DNA of 64,000 nt from Staphylococcus haemolyticus (GTDB lineage Bacteria; Bacillota; Bacilli; Staphylococcales; Staphylococcaceae): the NCBI RefSeq assembly GCF_006094395.1, contig NZ_CP035291.1, positions 124,001 to 188,000 on the forward strand. Reading direction: 5' to 3'. A program made the position numbers and the translations under genes. This document shows, piece after piece, positions 10,423 to 19,480 of this stretch (position 1 is its first letter; the number at the start of each line of letters is the position of its first letter). The notes beneath the pieces are model-generated. The model was given only the letters and a program-made list of their open reading frames with translations. It did not search any database and was not told the DNA's origin.

Positions 10423-11511
10423 ATGCATCGATTAGGTATCTCAATTTATCCTACACAATCTGACTTAGAGATGATGAAAGATTACATTGATAATAGTGTG
10501 AGATATGGTTTTAAACGAATATTTACTAATTTGCTATCAGTGAAACAAGAAGAACGTGAAATTTTTGAAAAGTTTAAGGAAATTGTTAAATATGCCAATA
10601 AGAACGGTATGGAGGTCATAGCTGATATTAATCGGGAAGTGTTTAAAGACCTTCAAATAGATAATTTAGATTTAACATTTTTCGATCAATTGGGAGTTTC
10701 TGGAATTCGAATTGATTCAGGTTTTTCAGCACAAGAAGTAGCAAAAATGACTCATAATAAGCAAAATATGTTTATTGAATTAAATATAAGTACGAGTGCA
10801 ACATTTATTAATGATGTTCTAAATTATAAGCCTAACAAAGACAATTTGATTGGATGTCACAACTTTTATCCACAGCAATATACAGGTTTATCATTTAATC
10901 ATTTTCAAAAAACATCAGAATCATTTAAACAACATCAATTGACGACTGCAGCATTCGTGACATCTCAACATGGCAATATAGGACCATGGAAGGTAATGGA
11001 AGGTTTACCTACATTAGAAGACCATAGAGATTTGCCGATTGAAGTTCAAGCGAAGCACTTATTAATGACTGGGCTAATTGATGATATTATTATAAGTAAC
11101 GCTTATGCTACCAATGAAGAGTTATATGCATTATCCAAGATTAATTTATCAATGCCTACACTCAATATAGAGTTAAATCCTGATATTTCAAATTTAGAAA
11201 AAAAGATTGTTTTGGAAGAAGAGCACTTTAATCGTGGCGATGTCTCAGACTATGTTATTCGCTCAACAATGAGTAGAGTACATTTTAAAGATAGAGAATT
11301 TCCACTACATAATACTTCTAAAATTGAAAAGGGAGATATTTTAATTTGTAATGAAACTTATGGTCATTATAAGGGAGAAATGCAGATAGCACTTCAAAAT
11401 ATGGAAAATAGTGGTGTGAAAAATGTTATTGGTAAAATTACTGAAGATGAACATTTTTTATTAGATTTAATAGAACCTTGGCAATCTTTCGTGTTGAATG
11501 TGAAAGAATAG
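10423..11511 (+). CDS. MupG/DUF871-family 6-phosphoglycosidase
   Basis: 362 residues. N-terminal TIM-barrel (LGISIYPTQSDLEMMKDYID, VIADINREVF, GVSGIRIDSGF, GCHNFYPQQYTGLS) and a C-terminal beta-rich domain (STMSRVHFKDREF), the two-domain layout of DUF871. The characterised staphylococcal member, MupG, cleaves MurNAc-6-phosphate-GlcNAc inside the cell. Here it sits with a lactose-type PTS and a GlcNAc-type kinase instead of MurP and MurQ, so the substrate may be a different phosphorylated GlcNAc-containing disaccharide. Family call is firm; the exact substrate is inference. Confidence 0.82.
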   Translation: MHRLGISIYPTQSDLEMMKDYIDNSVRYGFKRIFTNLLSVKQEEREIFEKFKEIVKYANKNGMEVIADINREVFKDLQIDNLDLTFFDQLGVSGIRIDSGFSAQEVAKMTHNKQNMFIELNISTSATFINDVLNYKPNKDNLIGCHNFYPQQYTGLSFNHFQKTSESFKQHQLTTAAFVTSQHGNIGPWKVMEGLPTLEDHRDLPIEVQAKHLLMTGLIDDIIISNAYATNEELYALSKINLSMPTLNIELNPDISNLEKKIVLEEEHFNRGDVSDYVIRSTMSRVHFKDREFPLHNTSKIEKGDILICNETYGHYKGEMQIALQNMENSGVKNVIGKITEDEHFLLDLIEPWQSFVLNVKE

Positions 11512-11524
11512 GATTGATTTAACA

Positions 11525-12529
11525 ATGAATATTAATAAGAAATATTATATTGGTATTGATGGCGGAGGAACAAAAACGGCAGGTGTGATTGGTAACAACT
11601 ATGGAGAAATCGTCGGGTATACTATGGCTGAATCTACAAATATACAGGTTAAAGGGTTAGATTCTGTTAAAACGACATTAATGAATATGATATCGATATT
11701 AAGAAAACAAGCTAAGATAGAGTTAAATGATATTAACACTATATATTTATCTCTAAGTGGTGCCGGGAGAGAATTAGAAAAAAACTTAATCATTAAATCA
11801 TTGGAAGAGTACAAATTGCATAGGATAAAAGTTATTGTTGAAAATGACGCCATATGTGCTTTGGCATCGGGTACATATGGAGAGTCCGGTATTGTACTTA
11901 TAGCTGGTACTGGATCTATATCATATTGCTATAATAAGAAAACAAATGAATTAAATAGAGTTGGTGGATGGGGATATGTACTAGGTGATGAAGGTAGTGG
12001 ATATGATATAGGTAGGCAAGCACTTGTTGCAATAATGAAAAGTTATGATGGAAGAGGTAAGTCTACTCAATTAACTGAAGCACTTAAAAAACATTTAAGT
12101 CTAAGACATGAAACAGATATAATTCCATACGTGTATCAAAATTTAGAGATGCGATCAAATATCGCTTCATTAGCAAAAGTAGTTTTTGAAGTTGCTCGAA
12201 GTGGTGATGATGTTGCTATAGAAATTATTAATAACAGTATAGATTCATTGATTGAGTTAGTTAAGGGTGCGTTTCTTTCAATTGATAAAAAACAATATAA
12301 ACCACCTATCGTATTATGTGGAGGTCTATTCTCTAATCTTGAGTTTAAAGATAATGTTATTATTAAGTTGAAGAAGACATATCCAAGTAATGAAATTATA
12401 ATACCTAAATTCCCACCCGTAATTGGAGCTTATGTATTGTCTTTAATAGAAAATAATCAGAATAAATTTACTCGAACGATTCAACAAGCTGTTGAAAATA
12501 GTTGGAACGACATTAATAAATTATATTAA
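11525..12529 (+). CDS. N-acetylglucosamine kinase-like protein (BadF/BadG/BcrA family)
   Basis: 334 residues. ASKHA-fold sugar kinase: phosphate-1 loop YYIGIDGGGTKTAGVIGN, phosphate-2 loop GIVLIAGTGSISYCY, GGWGYVLGDEGSGYDIG characteristic of the NagK-like branch, and adenosine motif IVLCGGLFSN. Likely phosphorylates the free amino sugar released by the MupG-type hydrolase, feeding GlcNAc-6-phosphate catabolism. Last gene of the operon, followed by a strong terminator. Confidence 0.83.
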   Translation: MNINKKYYIGIDGGGTKTAGVIGNNYGEIVGYTMAESTNIQVKGLDSVKTTLMNMISILRKQAKIELNDINTIYLSLSGAGRELEKNLIIKSLEEYKLHRIKVIVENDAICALASGTYGESGIVLIAGTGSISYCYNKKTNELNRVGGWGYVLGDEGSGYDIGRQALVAIMKSYDGRGKSTQLTEALKKHLSLRHETDIIPYVYQNLEMRSNIASLAKVVFEVARSGDDVAIEIINNSIDSLIELVKGAFLSIDKKQYKPPIVLCGGLFSNLEFKDNVIIKLKKTYPSNEIIIPKFPPVIGAYVLSLIENNQNKFTRTIQQAVENSWNDINKLY

Positions 12530-12533
12530 AAAG

Positions 12534-12567
12534 AGTGCTCCAAAAATTATAATGGAGCACTTTTTTT
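12534..12567 (+). terminator. Terminator of the amino-sugar PTS operon
   Basis: Arms AGTGCTCCA / TGGAGCACT followed by seven T. Confidence 0.92.
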
Positions 12568-12572
12568 GCAAG

Positions 12573-12620
12573 AAATACTTTCAAATAAGTATTTACAAAG
12601 TACACTTTTATAAATAAAAT
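12573..12620 (+). promoter_or_regulatory. Promoter with overlapping palindrome before lipoprotein gene
   Basis: TTTACA (12592-12597) and TAAAAT (12615-12620) with a 17-base spacer. A palindrome AAATACTT / AAGTATTT (12573-12594) overlaps the -35 box, so a regulator could block this promoter. No regulator assigned. Confidence 0.45.
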
Positions 12621-12670
12621 ATAGTATAATTAATTGATTTTAAAAATGCAAATTATATGAGGAGACATAG

Positions 12671-13537
12671 ATGAAGAAACTATTATTTATGTGTGGGGTG
12701 TTTTTACTTTTACTTGCAGCTTGTGGTTCTAATGATGGTTCCAAAGAAGATAGCGCTAAAACGAAATCTAACGCGGAACAAACAAAATCTAAGAAGTCTA
12801 AAAAAGAACAAAAGCTGGAAAAGGAAGTAGCAAAGCTATCTGAAAAACAAAAATTAGCACTTGCCTTCTGTGTGGAGGATGTTGACCGATATACATTGAC
12901 TAAGAATGAAATTCTAACTGGAATTTATGAATACAAACTTGCGACTGGAAATAAAAACTTTAAACTAGTTGATTTCAAACTTGTGAAGTACGATGATAGT
13001 ATCAAAAATGCTCCAAAAGGTATGAATCTCTATAATGTATCACCTAATAAAGGGAACTTTGAAGCATTAATCGGAGTTAGTAACGATAAAATCTTTATCG
13101 GACGCATGCAATCTGGTTCATTAGATTACAAAGATTTATTAGGAAAAGGTAAAGAAGTAAAACTAATTGATGTCTATAAAGCGAATAAAGACAACAAAGC
13201 TTTACCAGAATTAACGGATAAGATAAATATTGTAGATAGTTTATCTAATAAAGATAAGGAAAATAATAATCCATTATCTGCTGAATACTTAGAGAAGTCA
13301 GGAACAGTAAATACACATTTCCGTAACCAAGTGTATCAAATGATTTCGGATTTTGAAGGTATTGCGGTAGGTAAGACCAACTATTTATGGGACGATGTTA
13401 AAATGGTCGGTCATAGTGGCGATTGGATTGTGAATTATCGAAATAAAGATGGCGAAATTTTAGGTACATATAAAACTAAAAATAATAAAATTATTAAGTT
13501 AGATGCTAACGGTAAAGTCATTAAGCAAGAAAATTAA
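12671..13537 (+). CDS. Lipoprotein of unknown function (paralogue of the broken gene at 5511)
   Basis: 288 residues. Signal peptide MKKLLFMCGVFLLLLAAC with lipobox LAAC, then a Lys/Ser-rich linker (about residues 25-60), then a folded domain with SEKQKLALAFC, YTLTKNEILTG, NAPKGM, ALPEL and DFEGIAVGKTNYLWDD. The same blocks occur in the pseudogene at 5511, so the pair came from a duplication. Membrane-anchored outside the cell. I do not recognise a biochemical function. GAGGAG precedes the ATG, and a strong terminator follows, so the gene is monocistronic. Confidence 0.8.
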   Translation: MKKLLFMCGVFLLLLAACGSNDGSKEDSAKTKSNAEQTKSKKSKKEQKLEKEVAKLSEKQKLALAFCVEDVDRYTLTKNEILTGIYEYKLATGNKNFKLVDFKLVKYDDSIKNAPKGMNLYNVSPNKGNFEALIGVSNDKIFIGRMQSGSLDYKDLLGKGKEVKLIDVYKANKDNKALPELTDKINIVDSLSNKDKENNNPLSAEYLEKSGTVNTHFRNQVYQMISDFEGIAVGKTNYLWDDVKMVGHSGDWIVNYRNKDGEILGTYKTKNNKIIKLDANGKVIKQEN

Positions 13538-13550
13538 TAAGTTCAAACCC

Positions 13551-13591
13551 AAGTTCTCAGGTTAATTAAATTAGACTGAGAACTTTTTTAT
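13551..13591 (+). terminator. Terminator after lipoprotein gene
   Basis: Arms AAGTTCTCAG / CTGAGAACTT followed by a T run. Confidence 0.9.
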
Positions 13592-13673
13592 AGGGTTTTA
13601 TAATTATGCCAGTATGATACGATAAAGGTAAGGGAAAGACGGCAATTAAAATTACGCAAAGGAGTTTATGCTT

Positions 13674-14225
13674 ATGAATCCAAAAGTAGGTTTTGGCGAA
13701 GCATTTAAGTTGTTTTGGAAAAATTATTTTAATTTCAAAGGTCGTTCAAGACGAAGTGAATTCTGGTTTATGCAATTATGGCATTTAATCTTTTATGGAC
13801 CCGCTCTGATTCTTTATATTATGGCATTAATCATGATTATGTTCGCAGCAGGGTTTCAATCTGAAGGCTTATCAATTTTAAGCGTAGTTATGTTAGTTAT
13901 CACAATCATTTATATGATTTTATACGCAATTATTACATTCATTCCTAATTTAGCGATGACAGTCAGACGATTCCATGACACTGATCGTACGATGTTTATT
14001 CCTATCTTATCAGTTGTATTAGGTGTGATATCTTTTATTGTGCAATTGATTTGGAATATTAATGACCCCAATGGTGAAAATGGTTGGGCACTGTTATTTA
14101 TTCTCCTATTTTCCCTAGTACAATTTGCTGTTTCAATCTACCAAATAGTAATCACATGCTTAAATAGTAAATTTAATAAAAATAAATATGGAGAAAGCCC
14201 TAAATTCAAAGGACATTATGAATAA
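13674..14225 (+). CDS. DUF805-family membrane protein
   Basis: 183 residues from ATG 13674, preferred over ATG 13668 because the AAAGGAG site is 9 bases from it and only 3 from the other. Hallmarks of DUF805: NFKGRSRRSEFWFMQLW near the N-terminus and TVRRFHDTDRT in the middle. Three or four membrane spans. The family is widespread and uncharacterised. Stand-alone gene, convergent with the DUF418 gene and sharing its terminator. Confidence 0.8.
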   Translation: MNPKVGFGEAFKLFWKNYFNFKGRSRRSEFWFMQLWHLIFYGPALILYIMALIMIMFAAGFQSEGLSILSVVMLVITIIYMILYAIITFIPNLAMTVRRFHDTDRTMFIPILSVVLGVISFIVQLIWNINDPNGENGWALLFILLFSLVQFAVSIYQIVITCLNSKFNKNKYGESPKFKGHYE

Positions 14226-14263
14226 CCCAATGTTCTAATTCAATATGCTTAGCAACATAAATT

Positions 14264-14307
14264 AAGGTTCAACGTGCAGTTAATGATTAACCACATTGAA
14301 CCTTTTT
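14264..14307. terminator. Bidirectional terminator between DUF805 and DUF418 genes
   Basis: Arms AAGGTTCAA / TTGAACCTT with T run; A-rich upstream side suits the opposite strand as well. Confidence 0.85.
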
Positions 14308-14314
14308 ATTATGT

Positions 14315-15496
14315 CTATTTACGTTTACCTACATGCCATTTCCAATATGTGAACATGCGCAGGAGATATTCTAATGGACCGTATCGGAAGTATCTTTGAT
14401 GCAATGTTGCTAATAGTACTAAAACTATATAGATAATTACGAATAAAATGCTTGTGTAAATGAGTATATCTTTGCCAAATAATCCTAGACCGTAACTATA
14501 GAAGATGAGTGTACCAATGATACTTTGACTAATGTAAATGGTAAGAGATATTTTGCCGGCATTTTCCAAACCTTTAAAAATTGGATGCGTCTCATAACGT
14601 TGGTATAAATATTTAAATAAACTCATGTAACCTAAGGATAAAATCGGTCCAAATATAGCTACAAGCGTACCTGAAATAGCCTCGTTATCCAACCAGAGTA
14701 TGGTTGATTTGGCAAAAATAGATACTGGAATAAGGTATATAAAGAGTTTCGACGTCCAAAAGTGTTTCGCATCTTTCTCGAACCATCCACATCTAGAAAG
14801 GAAGATACCTAAAGTGAATAATGGTACTTCAAAAAGTATAGCTACCAAGAAGATAGCACCTTTATTATCGCCTAATTGATCTTCTAATTTTGCAAATTTT
14901 GGAGATGTCGCTATATCATCTACGTGATGAATATCATTATAGCTACCTTCTGTATAAATCTTTTGCACTTTATGAATATACGAAGAGGAATCATATTTGT
15001 CAGATGATGTAGACGTTTGTGAATCATCAAACATAGACCAAATACCCATGACGAGCATGAAAGAAATAATTACAATATTAAACCATTTGAAAGCTTTGGT
15101 ACTTAGTGAAATAAAAGGTATTACACATAACATAGCTAAACTATAAGCCAATAATATATCGCCTTCCCATATGTAACTTGCATGGATAAAGCCTAAGATA
15201 AGTAAGAAAATGGCACGACGTAACAACTTTAATCTAGGCCGTGGCAATCTTTTCAATTTCATAGACTGATACAGTTTATCCATTGAAAAGCCGAAGAGTA
15301 TTGCAAAAATAGGTAAAAAACTTTCTTCAACAAGTATGATGATAAGGTTGAATATTCCTTGGTTTACAGGACTTAAATGGAAATGTTCGATGTAGTCTTT
15401 ACCAGATAAACTAAATTGAAATATAAGTAGATTGGCAAGAAATATACCTAATAAGCTGAACCCTCTTAAACTATCAGCAATTGTAATTCGTTTCAT
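14315..15496 (-). CDS. DUF418-family polytopic membrane protein
   Basis: 393 residues, about 10 membrane spans. Opens with ITIADSLRGFSLLGIFLANL, the typical start of YeiB/YxaH-like DUF418 proteins, and ends with the DUF418 C-terminal block around SLTIYISQSIIGTLIFY and RYFRYGPLEYLLRMFTYWK. These resemble acyltransferase-3 membrane enzymes, but no substrate is known. GAGGTGACATT precedes the ATG. Monocistronic, reverse strand. Confidence 0.82.
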   Translation of the reverse strand: MKRITIADSLRGFSLLGIFLANLLIFQFSLSGKDYIEHFHLSPVNQGIFNLIIILVEESFLPIFAILFGFSMDKLYQSMKLKRLPRPRLKLLRRAIFLLILGFIHASYIWEGDILLAYSLAMLCVIPFISLSTKAFKWFNIVIISFMLVMGIWSMFDDSQTSTSSDKYDSSSYIHKVQKIYTEGSYNDIHHVDDIATSPKFAKLEDQLGDNKGAIFLVAILFEVPLFTLGIFLSRCGWFEKDAKHFWTSKLFIYLIPVSIFAKSTILWLDNEAISGTLVAIFGPILSLGYMSLFKYLYQRYETHPIFKGLENAGKISLTIYISQSIIGTLIFYSYGLGLFGKDILIYTSILFVIIYIVLVLLATLHQRYFRYGPLEYLLRMFTYWKWHVGKRK

Positions 15497-15661
15497 AATG
15501 TCACCTCAATACTCACAGTAAACAATAATGATAAAATCTATCATAATTTTGTCTTAAATCTATCTTAAATCATCAACTCAACCATAAAGAAGTGGGTCGA
15601 CAAAATTATAATTTAATCTCATCACCCTACTTATATTGATAATGTTTTACATGAAACAATG

Positions 15662-17269
15662 TTAATTCAAATCTTTAACCTGATCCTTGGCTCGTTTGTA
15701 GATTTTGTTAGGAAAGTTAGTAATTCGCAACAATTCAATTGCATTTCTCGTATTCGCTTTACCTTTTTTAATCTTGTAATCAAAGTGGATTTCATCGTTT
15801 TCAATCGTTTCATTAAAGTGAAAGTTTTGATAATTGTCCTTTAATAATTCTGAAAGTTCGATATCATGTGTCGCTGCTACAATTCTGTACTCTGGTTGAT
15901 GATTCAAATATGATAATACAGATTCTGATGCTGCAATACGTTCAGTTGTATTCGTACCTTTAAAGGTTTCATCGATGAAGCAGTATACTGGCATATGCGT
16001 CTCTATATCGAATAGACGACGAATAGATTTCAACTCAGCCATGAAGTAACTATCGCCTGACAGAACATCATCGGCATTGGCCATTGACGTATAAACTAAG
16101 CCGGGACGATAGCTAAACGCATCCGCCGTCGCAGTTTCTATCGTTTGTGCAAGAATAAGGTTAATTGCTAAAGCTTTCATAAATGTTGATTTTCCTGATG
16201 CATTCGACCCCGTTAGTAGAATATTGTGGTTAATGTCGAGGTCGTTTGGGACTGCATTTTCCAGTAAAGGATGAATCAAATTAGTGAATGTTAATGTTTG
16301 CTCATTTGAAAAGGCAGTCGGCTCACAATAAGTGTCTAATATGCGTCGATACATGGCTAATGAATAGTGATTGTCTAAGGTGCTGACATAGTCATAGCAG
16401 GCCATCACCTCGTCTTGATATCGATAATACGTATACTGGATGATATGGAAGAGGAAATAATCTACCATGAACGCCATCTTGAGTAGCATAATAAATGCGC
16501 CACCAATATCTTGATCTCCCACTTTGCCTAGTAGACCACTAAATAAACGTGCCCCTTTAAAGTGACTAAAGTTCGTATTAACTTCTGGTGTGCCTTTAAT
16601 TTGGTCGAGATGATAACCTTCCTTAAGGACTTTCGCGGTATAGAATAATGACTTTAAATCTTGATCATAAGTACGTTTCAGTGTACCGGATAATACAATA
16701 TTTAATAGAATCGAAAATAGGGTTATAAGTACTCCAGTTGATGGAGAAATGAAACAAATAATGAGTCCAATAAATGGTATAAATGGACAAATCATAAATA
16801 AATTATTTCGCTTTATTGCTTTGAGTTGATCAGGGAAGATAGGGTACACCACTTTGCCAATAGAAGCGAGATGATAAGATACATTGACCCTAAATGTTTC
16901 ATCATTATTAAATTGGTCTAATAGTTGTTTGTTATTGACCTTAAACATATTGCGTAATGTGGCAAACCAACGCATCTCTCCAATAGCCGTGAAGTTAAAA
17001 TTGCTACGATGGAAGATTTCTTCCATATTTAAATCTGACCATGTTTTATCATCGATGAGGTTATTATGTTGGTCACGTTTGAGTTTGAATTGATAATCGA
17101 AGCGGGAATTTGGACGTATGAAGTTCTCAATAGGCTTCTTATTACGCCAAAGTGTATGTATGTGGTTGATCAATTTCCTCCTGTCTACTATTGTCACAAC
17201 AACATTTACAATCAAGCCTAATATGATAATACCGATTACCAATAATGCATAAGTCTGATAAATATTCAT
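15662..17269 (-). CDS. Membrane-anchored MutS-like ATPase
   Basis: 535 residues. N-terminal membrane span (residues about 6-28) and a second hydrophobic pair near 165-195, then helices, then a MutS-type ATPase: Walker A GSNASGKSTFMKALA, ADDVLSGDSYFMAELKSI (signature), Walker B YCFIDETFKGTNTTER and ATHDIELSELL. It lacks the mismatch-recognition and connector domains of true MutS, so mismatch repair is unlikely. This is a known uncharacterised family in Firmicutes. AAGGAG lies 7 bases before the ATG. Reverse strand, divergent from yjdF. Confidence 0.82.
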   Translation of the reverse strand: MNIYQTYALLVIGIIILGLIVNVVVTIVDRRKLINHIHTLWRNKKPIENFIRPNSRFDYQFKLKRDQHNNLIDDKTWSDLNMEEIFHRSNFNFTAIGEMRWFATLRNMFKVNNKQLLDQFNNDETFRVNVSYHLASIGKVVYPIFPDQLKAIKRNNLFMICPFIPFIGLIICFISPSTGVLITLFSILLNIVLSGTLKRTYDQDLKSLFYTAKVLKEGYHLDQIKGTPEVNTNFSHFKGARLFSGLLGKVGDQDIGGAFIMLLKMAFMVDYFLFHIIQYTYYRYQDEVMACYDYVSTLDNHYSLAMYRRILDTYCEPTAFSNEQTLTFTNLIHPLLENAVPNDLDINHNILLTGSNASGKSTFMKALAINLILAQTIETATADAFSYRPGLVYTSMANADDVLSGDSYFMAELKSIRRLFDIETHMPVYCFIDETFKGTNTTERIAASESVLSYLNHQPEYRIVAATHDIELSELLKDNYQNFHFNETIENDEIHFDYKIKKGKANTRNAIELLRITNFPNKIYKRAKDQVKDLN

Positions 17270-17436
17270 AACTAAACTCCTTATAAAAATTAAATCATCT
17301 ACACAATTATTTCATAATTTTATGCAATTAACAAAAGTAGATAATATAAAAAAATTTCACTTCATACATAAGATATTTGTACATATTAAATGATTAAATT
17401 TTTAATTGATTCATATTGGTTTCTTAGTGTATATCA

Positions 17437-17565
17437 GTTATGCTTATAGAGAAATGTAAAAACACAATTGGGTTGGTAGTCCCAATGCAAATGCAATCAT
17501 TTGTCAGTAACCTTCCTCCTCAGGTCGTCCCTCATTTCAAGTTATATTTAGAGGAGGGACAATCA
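17437..17565 (+). promoter_or_regulatory. Structured 5' leader, probable yjdF riboswitch
   Basis: The RNA before yjdF can fold: hairpin ATTGGG / CCCAAT (17467-17486), a pyrimidine-rich CCTTCCTCCTC (17511-17521), and GTCCCTC (17527-17533) perfectly complementary to GAGGGAC (17554-17560), which contains the ribosome site. Pairing would hide the RBS. The yjdF motif RNA is a known riboswitch class, binding azaaromatic compounds, found in front of exactly this gene family. Assignment rests on gene context and visible pairing; I could not run a covariance model. Confidence 0.7.
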
Positions 17566-17970
17566 TTGGAATTATCAATATTTCATGATGGTCAGTTTTT
17601 CATAGGATTGGTTGAATATAGGGAAAAAGATAAGGTTAAGTTGGTGAAATTTACCTTTGGAACTGAGCCTAATAGTGCTGAAATTTTTAATTTTATTTAT
17701 GATCATTTAGATGAATTGATGAATCAGACGAAAGTTTCCATTGAAAAAAAGAAACCCAAAAAAGTAAATCCTAAGCGTTTACAAAGGCAAGTTGCTAAAG
17801 AACAGAAACAACCTAAAACTTCAACTTATGCTCAAAAAGCAATCAAAAAAGAGCAAGAAATGAAAAAAGTACAGGGTAAAAAGAGTAAGAAATTAAAGAA
17901 AGAACAGGCGAAAGCACGCAAACGACAGCTTAAAGTTCAAAAAAATAAGCAAAAGAAAAAGGGACATTGA
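17566..17970 (+). CDS. yjdF: YjdF-family protein (DUF2992)
   Basis: 134 residues from a TTG at 17566, with GAGGAGGG 7 bases upstream. The frame stays open upstream to 17440, but that part is the leader RNA. N-terminal half: LSIFHDGQFFIGLVEY and VKFTFGTEPNSAEIFNFIY; C-terminal half: very Lys-rich helical tail starting KKKPKKVNPKRLQRQ. Both halves are diagnostic of YjdF. Biochemical function is unknown; the basic tail suggests nucleic-acid contact. Controlled at translation by the leader just upstream. Confidence 0.85.
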   Translation: MELSIFHDGQFFIGLVEYREKDKVKLVKFTFGTEPNSAEIFNFIYDHLDELMNQTKVSIEKKKPKKVNPKRLQRQVAKEQKQPKTSTYAQKAIKKEQEMKKVQGKKSKKLKKEQAKARKRQLKVQKNKQKKKGH

Positions 17971-17979
17971 ATCTCGCGA

Positions 17980-18022
17980 AAATAGGATCTCAAACATTTT
18001 ATATGTATGAGGTTCTATTTTT
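17980..18022 (+). terminator. Terminator after yjdF
   Basis: Arms AAATAGGATCTCA / TGAGGTTCTATTT, two G-T pairs, then T run. Confidence 0.88.
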
Positions 18023-18113
18023 TATTTAATAATTCGCCTCATAACTTTGCTACATAGATTTCACATCATAGCTCATGATATGCTTATTGATGACATAGGA
18101 GGAATTGACTGAT

Positions 18114-18191
18114 ATGAAAGACAAATATATATCATCTATAACTCATTTTTCACATCGTCATCAACGACACTTTGTAGGTGAACGTTTATGA
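18114..18191 (+). CDS. 25-codon His-rich leader ORF overlapping the ArsB-type transporter start
   Basis: ATG at 18114, 11 bases after AGGAGG, ends TGA at 18189-18191, overlapping the transporter ATG (18188) as ATGA. Product [20 protein letters not shown] followed by VGERL: five His and three Arg in 25 residues. The transporter has no good ribosome site of its own, so its translation would depend on ribosomes ending this ORF. A regulatory leader peptide is plausible; a truncated real gene is the alternative. Confidence 0.5.
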   Translation: MKDKYISSITHFSHRHQRHFVGERL

Positions 18192-19480
18192 TGACTTTTT
18201 TAGCCATTCTCATTTTTGTTATTACTTTGATTTTTGTTATTTGGCAACCTAAAGGACTAGATATAGGAATTACTGCTGTTGTAGGCGCAGTTTTAGCGCT
18301 TATTACTGGAGTTGTTGGTTGGTCTGACATCGTGGAAGTAACAGGTATCGTTTGGAACGCGATTTTAACATTTGTCGCTGTCATCTTGATTTCACTTATT
18401 CTGGATGAAATTGGTTTCTTTGAATGGGCTGCATTACATATGGTTCGAGCATCTAAAGGTGACGGTTTCAGAATGTTTGTTTACATTATGCTCCTCGGTG
18501 CGATAGTGGCAGCATTTTTTGCGAATGATGGTGCTGCACTTATCTTGACGCCAATCGTTTTAGCGATGGTACGTTATCTTGGATTTAGTAAGAAAGTGAT
18601 CTTTCCTTTCATTATCGCAAGTGGCTTTATCGCTGATACAACGTCGTTACCTTTTACGGTAAGTAACTTAGTGAATATTGTTTCTGCGGATTACTTCAAC
18701 ATTGGATTTGTTGAATATTTGAGTCGTATGTTAATACCAAATATATTCTCACTTCTAGCAAGTATCATTGTATTATGGATTTATTTTCGAACATCGATTC
18801 CAAAGACCATTGATATTCAAAAGGTTCAAAGTCCTGGTGCCGCGATTAAAGATCAGAAACTATTTCGCATATCTTGGCTTGTTTTAGCAATACTATTAAT
18901 AGGTTATCTTGTCAGTGAGTTTATACACGTACCAGTGTCTCTGATTGCTGGAATTGTCGCTATTATCTTCCTACTCTTGGCACGCCAATCAGATGTTGTT
19001 TCTACTGGACAAGTAATCAAAGGTGCGCCATGGAATATCGTGATTTTTTCATTAGGTATGTATTTAGTTGTATTTGGACTTAAAAATGTTGGCATTACAA
19101 CCATATTAGGTCATATATTTGCATCTATATCTGCGCATGGCTTATTTACTAGTATTATGGGCGTAGGTTTTATTTCTGCAATTTTATCATCTATCATGAA
19201 TAACTTACCGACCGTTTTAATTGATGCGATAGCAATACATCAATCTCAAGTGACAGGTATCCTTAGAGAAGGTATGATTTATGCGAATGTAATAGGGTCT
19301 GACTTAGGTCCGAAGATTACACCTATAGGTTCATTAGCCACTTTATTATGGCTTCACGTTTTAGCTCAAAAAGATGTCAAAATATCATGGGGCGTTTACT
19401 TTAAAACAGGAATAGTCATTACGATTCCAGTACTCTTTTTCACGTTGCTAGGACTATTTCTTACATTACTCATTTTTTAA
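18188..19480 (+). CDS. ArsB/NhaD-superfamily membrane transporter
   Basis: 430 residues, about 11-12 membrane spans. ArsB-like blocks: [62 protein letters not shown] and [21 protein letters not shown]. Known members extrude arsenite/antimonite or carry anions. No arsR, arsC or arsA is visible nearby, so a role in arsenic resistance is uncertain and another anion is possible. Start ATG overlaps the stop of the 25-codon leader ORF; translation is probably coupled to it. Confidence 0.8.
   Translation: MMTFLAILIFVITLIFVIWQPKGLDIGITAVVGAVLALITGVVGWSDIVEVTGIVWNAILTFVAVILISLILDEIGFFEWAALHMVRASKGDGFRMFVYIMLLGAIVAAFFANDGAALILTPIVLAMVRYLGFSKKVIFPFIIASGFIADTTSLPFTVSNLVNIVSADYFNIGFVEYLSRMLIPNIFSLLASIIVLWIYFRTSIPKTIDIQKVQSPGAAIKDQKLFRISWLVLAILLIGYLVSEFIHVPVSLIAGIVAIIFLLLARQSDVVSTGQVIKGAPWNIVIFSLGMYLVVFGLKNVGITTILGHIFASISAHGLFTSIMGVGFISAILSSIMNNLPTVLIDAIAIHQSQVTGILREGMIYANVIGSDLGPKITPIGSLATLLWLHVLAQKDVKISWGVYFKTGIVITIPVLFFTLLGLFLTLLIF

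Noticed and set aside
15659..15844. 61-codon ORF antisense to the MutS-like gene
   Set aside because: Lies inside the 3' end of the MutS-like coding region; hydrophobic shadow frame without a ribosome site.
17440..17565. 42-codon N-terminal extension of YjdF
   Set aside because: This stretch forms the paired leader RNA, and a strong ribosome site precedes TTG 17566, where the family domain begins.
18188..19480. Arsenic resistance operon
   Set aside because: Only an ArsB-superfamily transporter is present, without arsR, arsC or arsA, so the specific function is left open.
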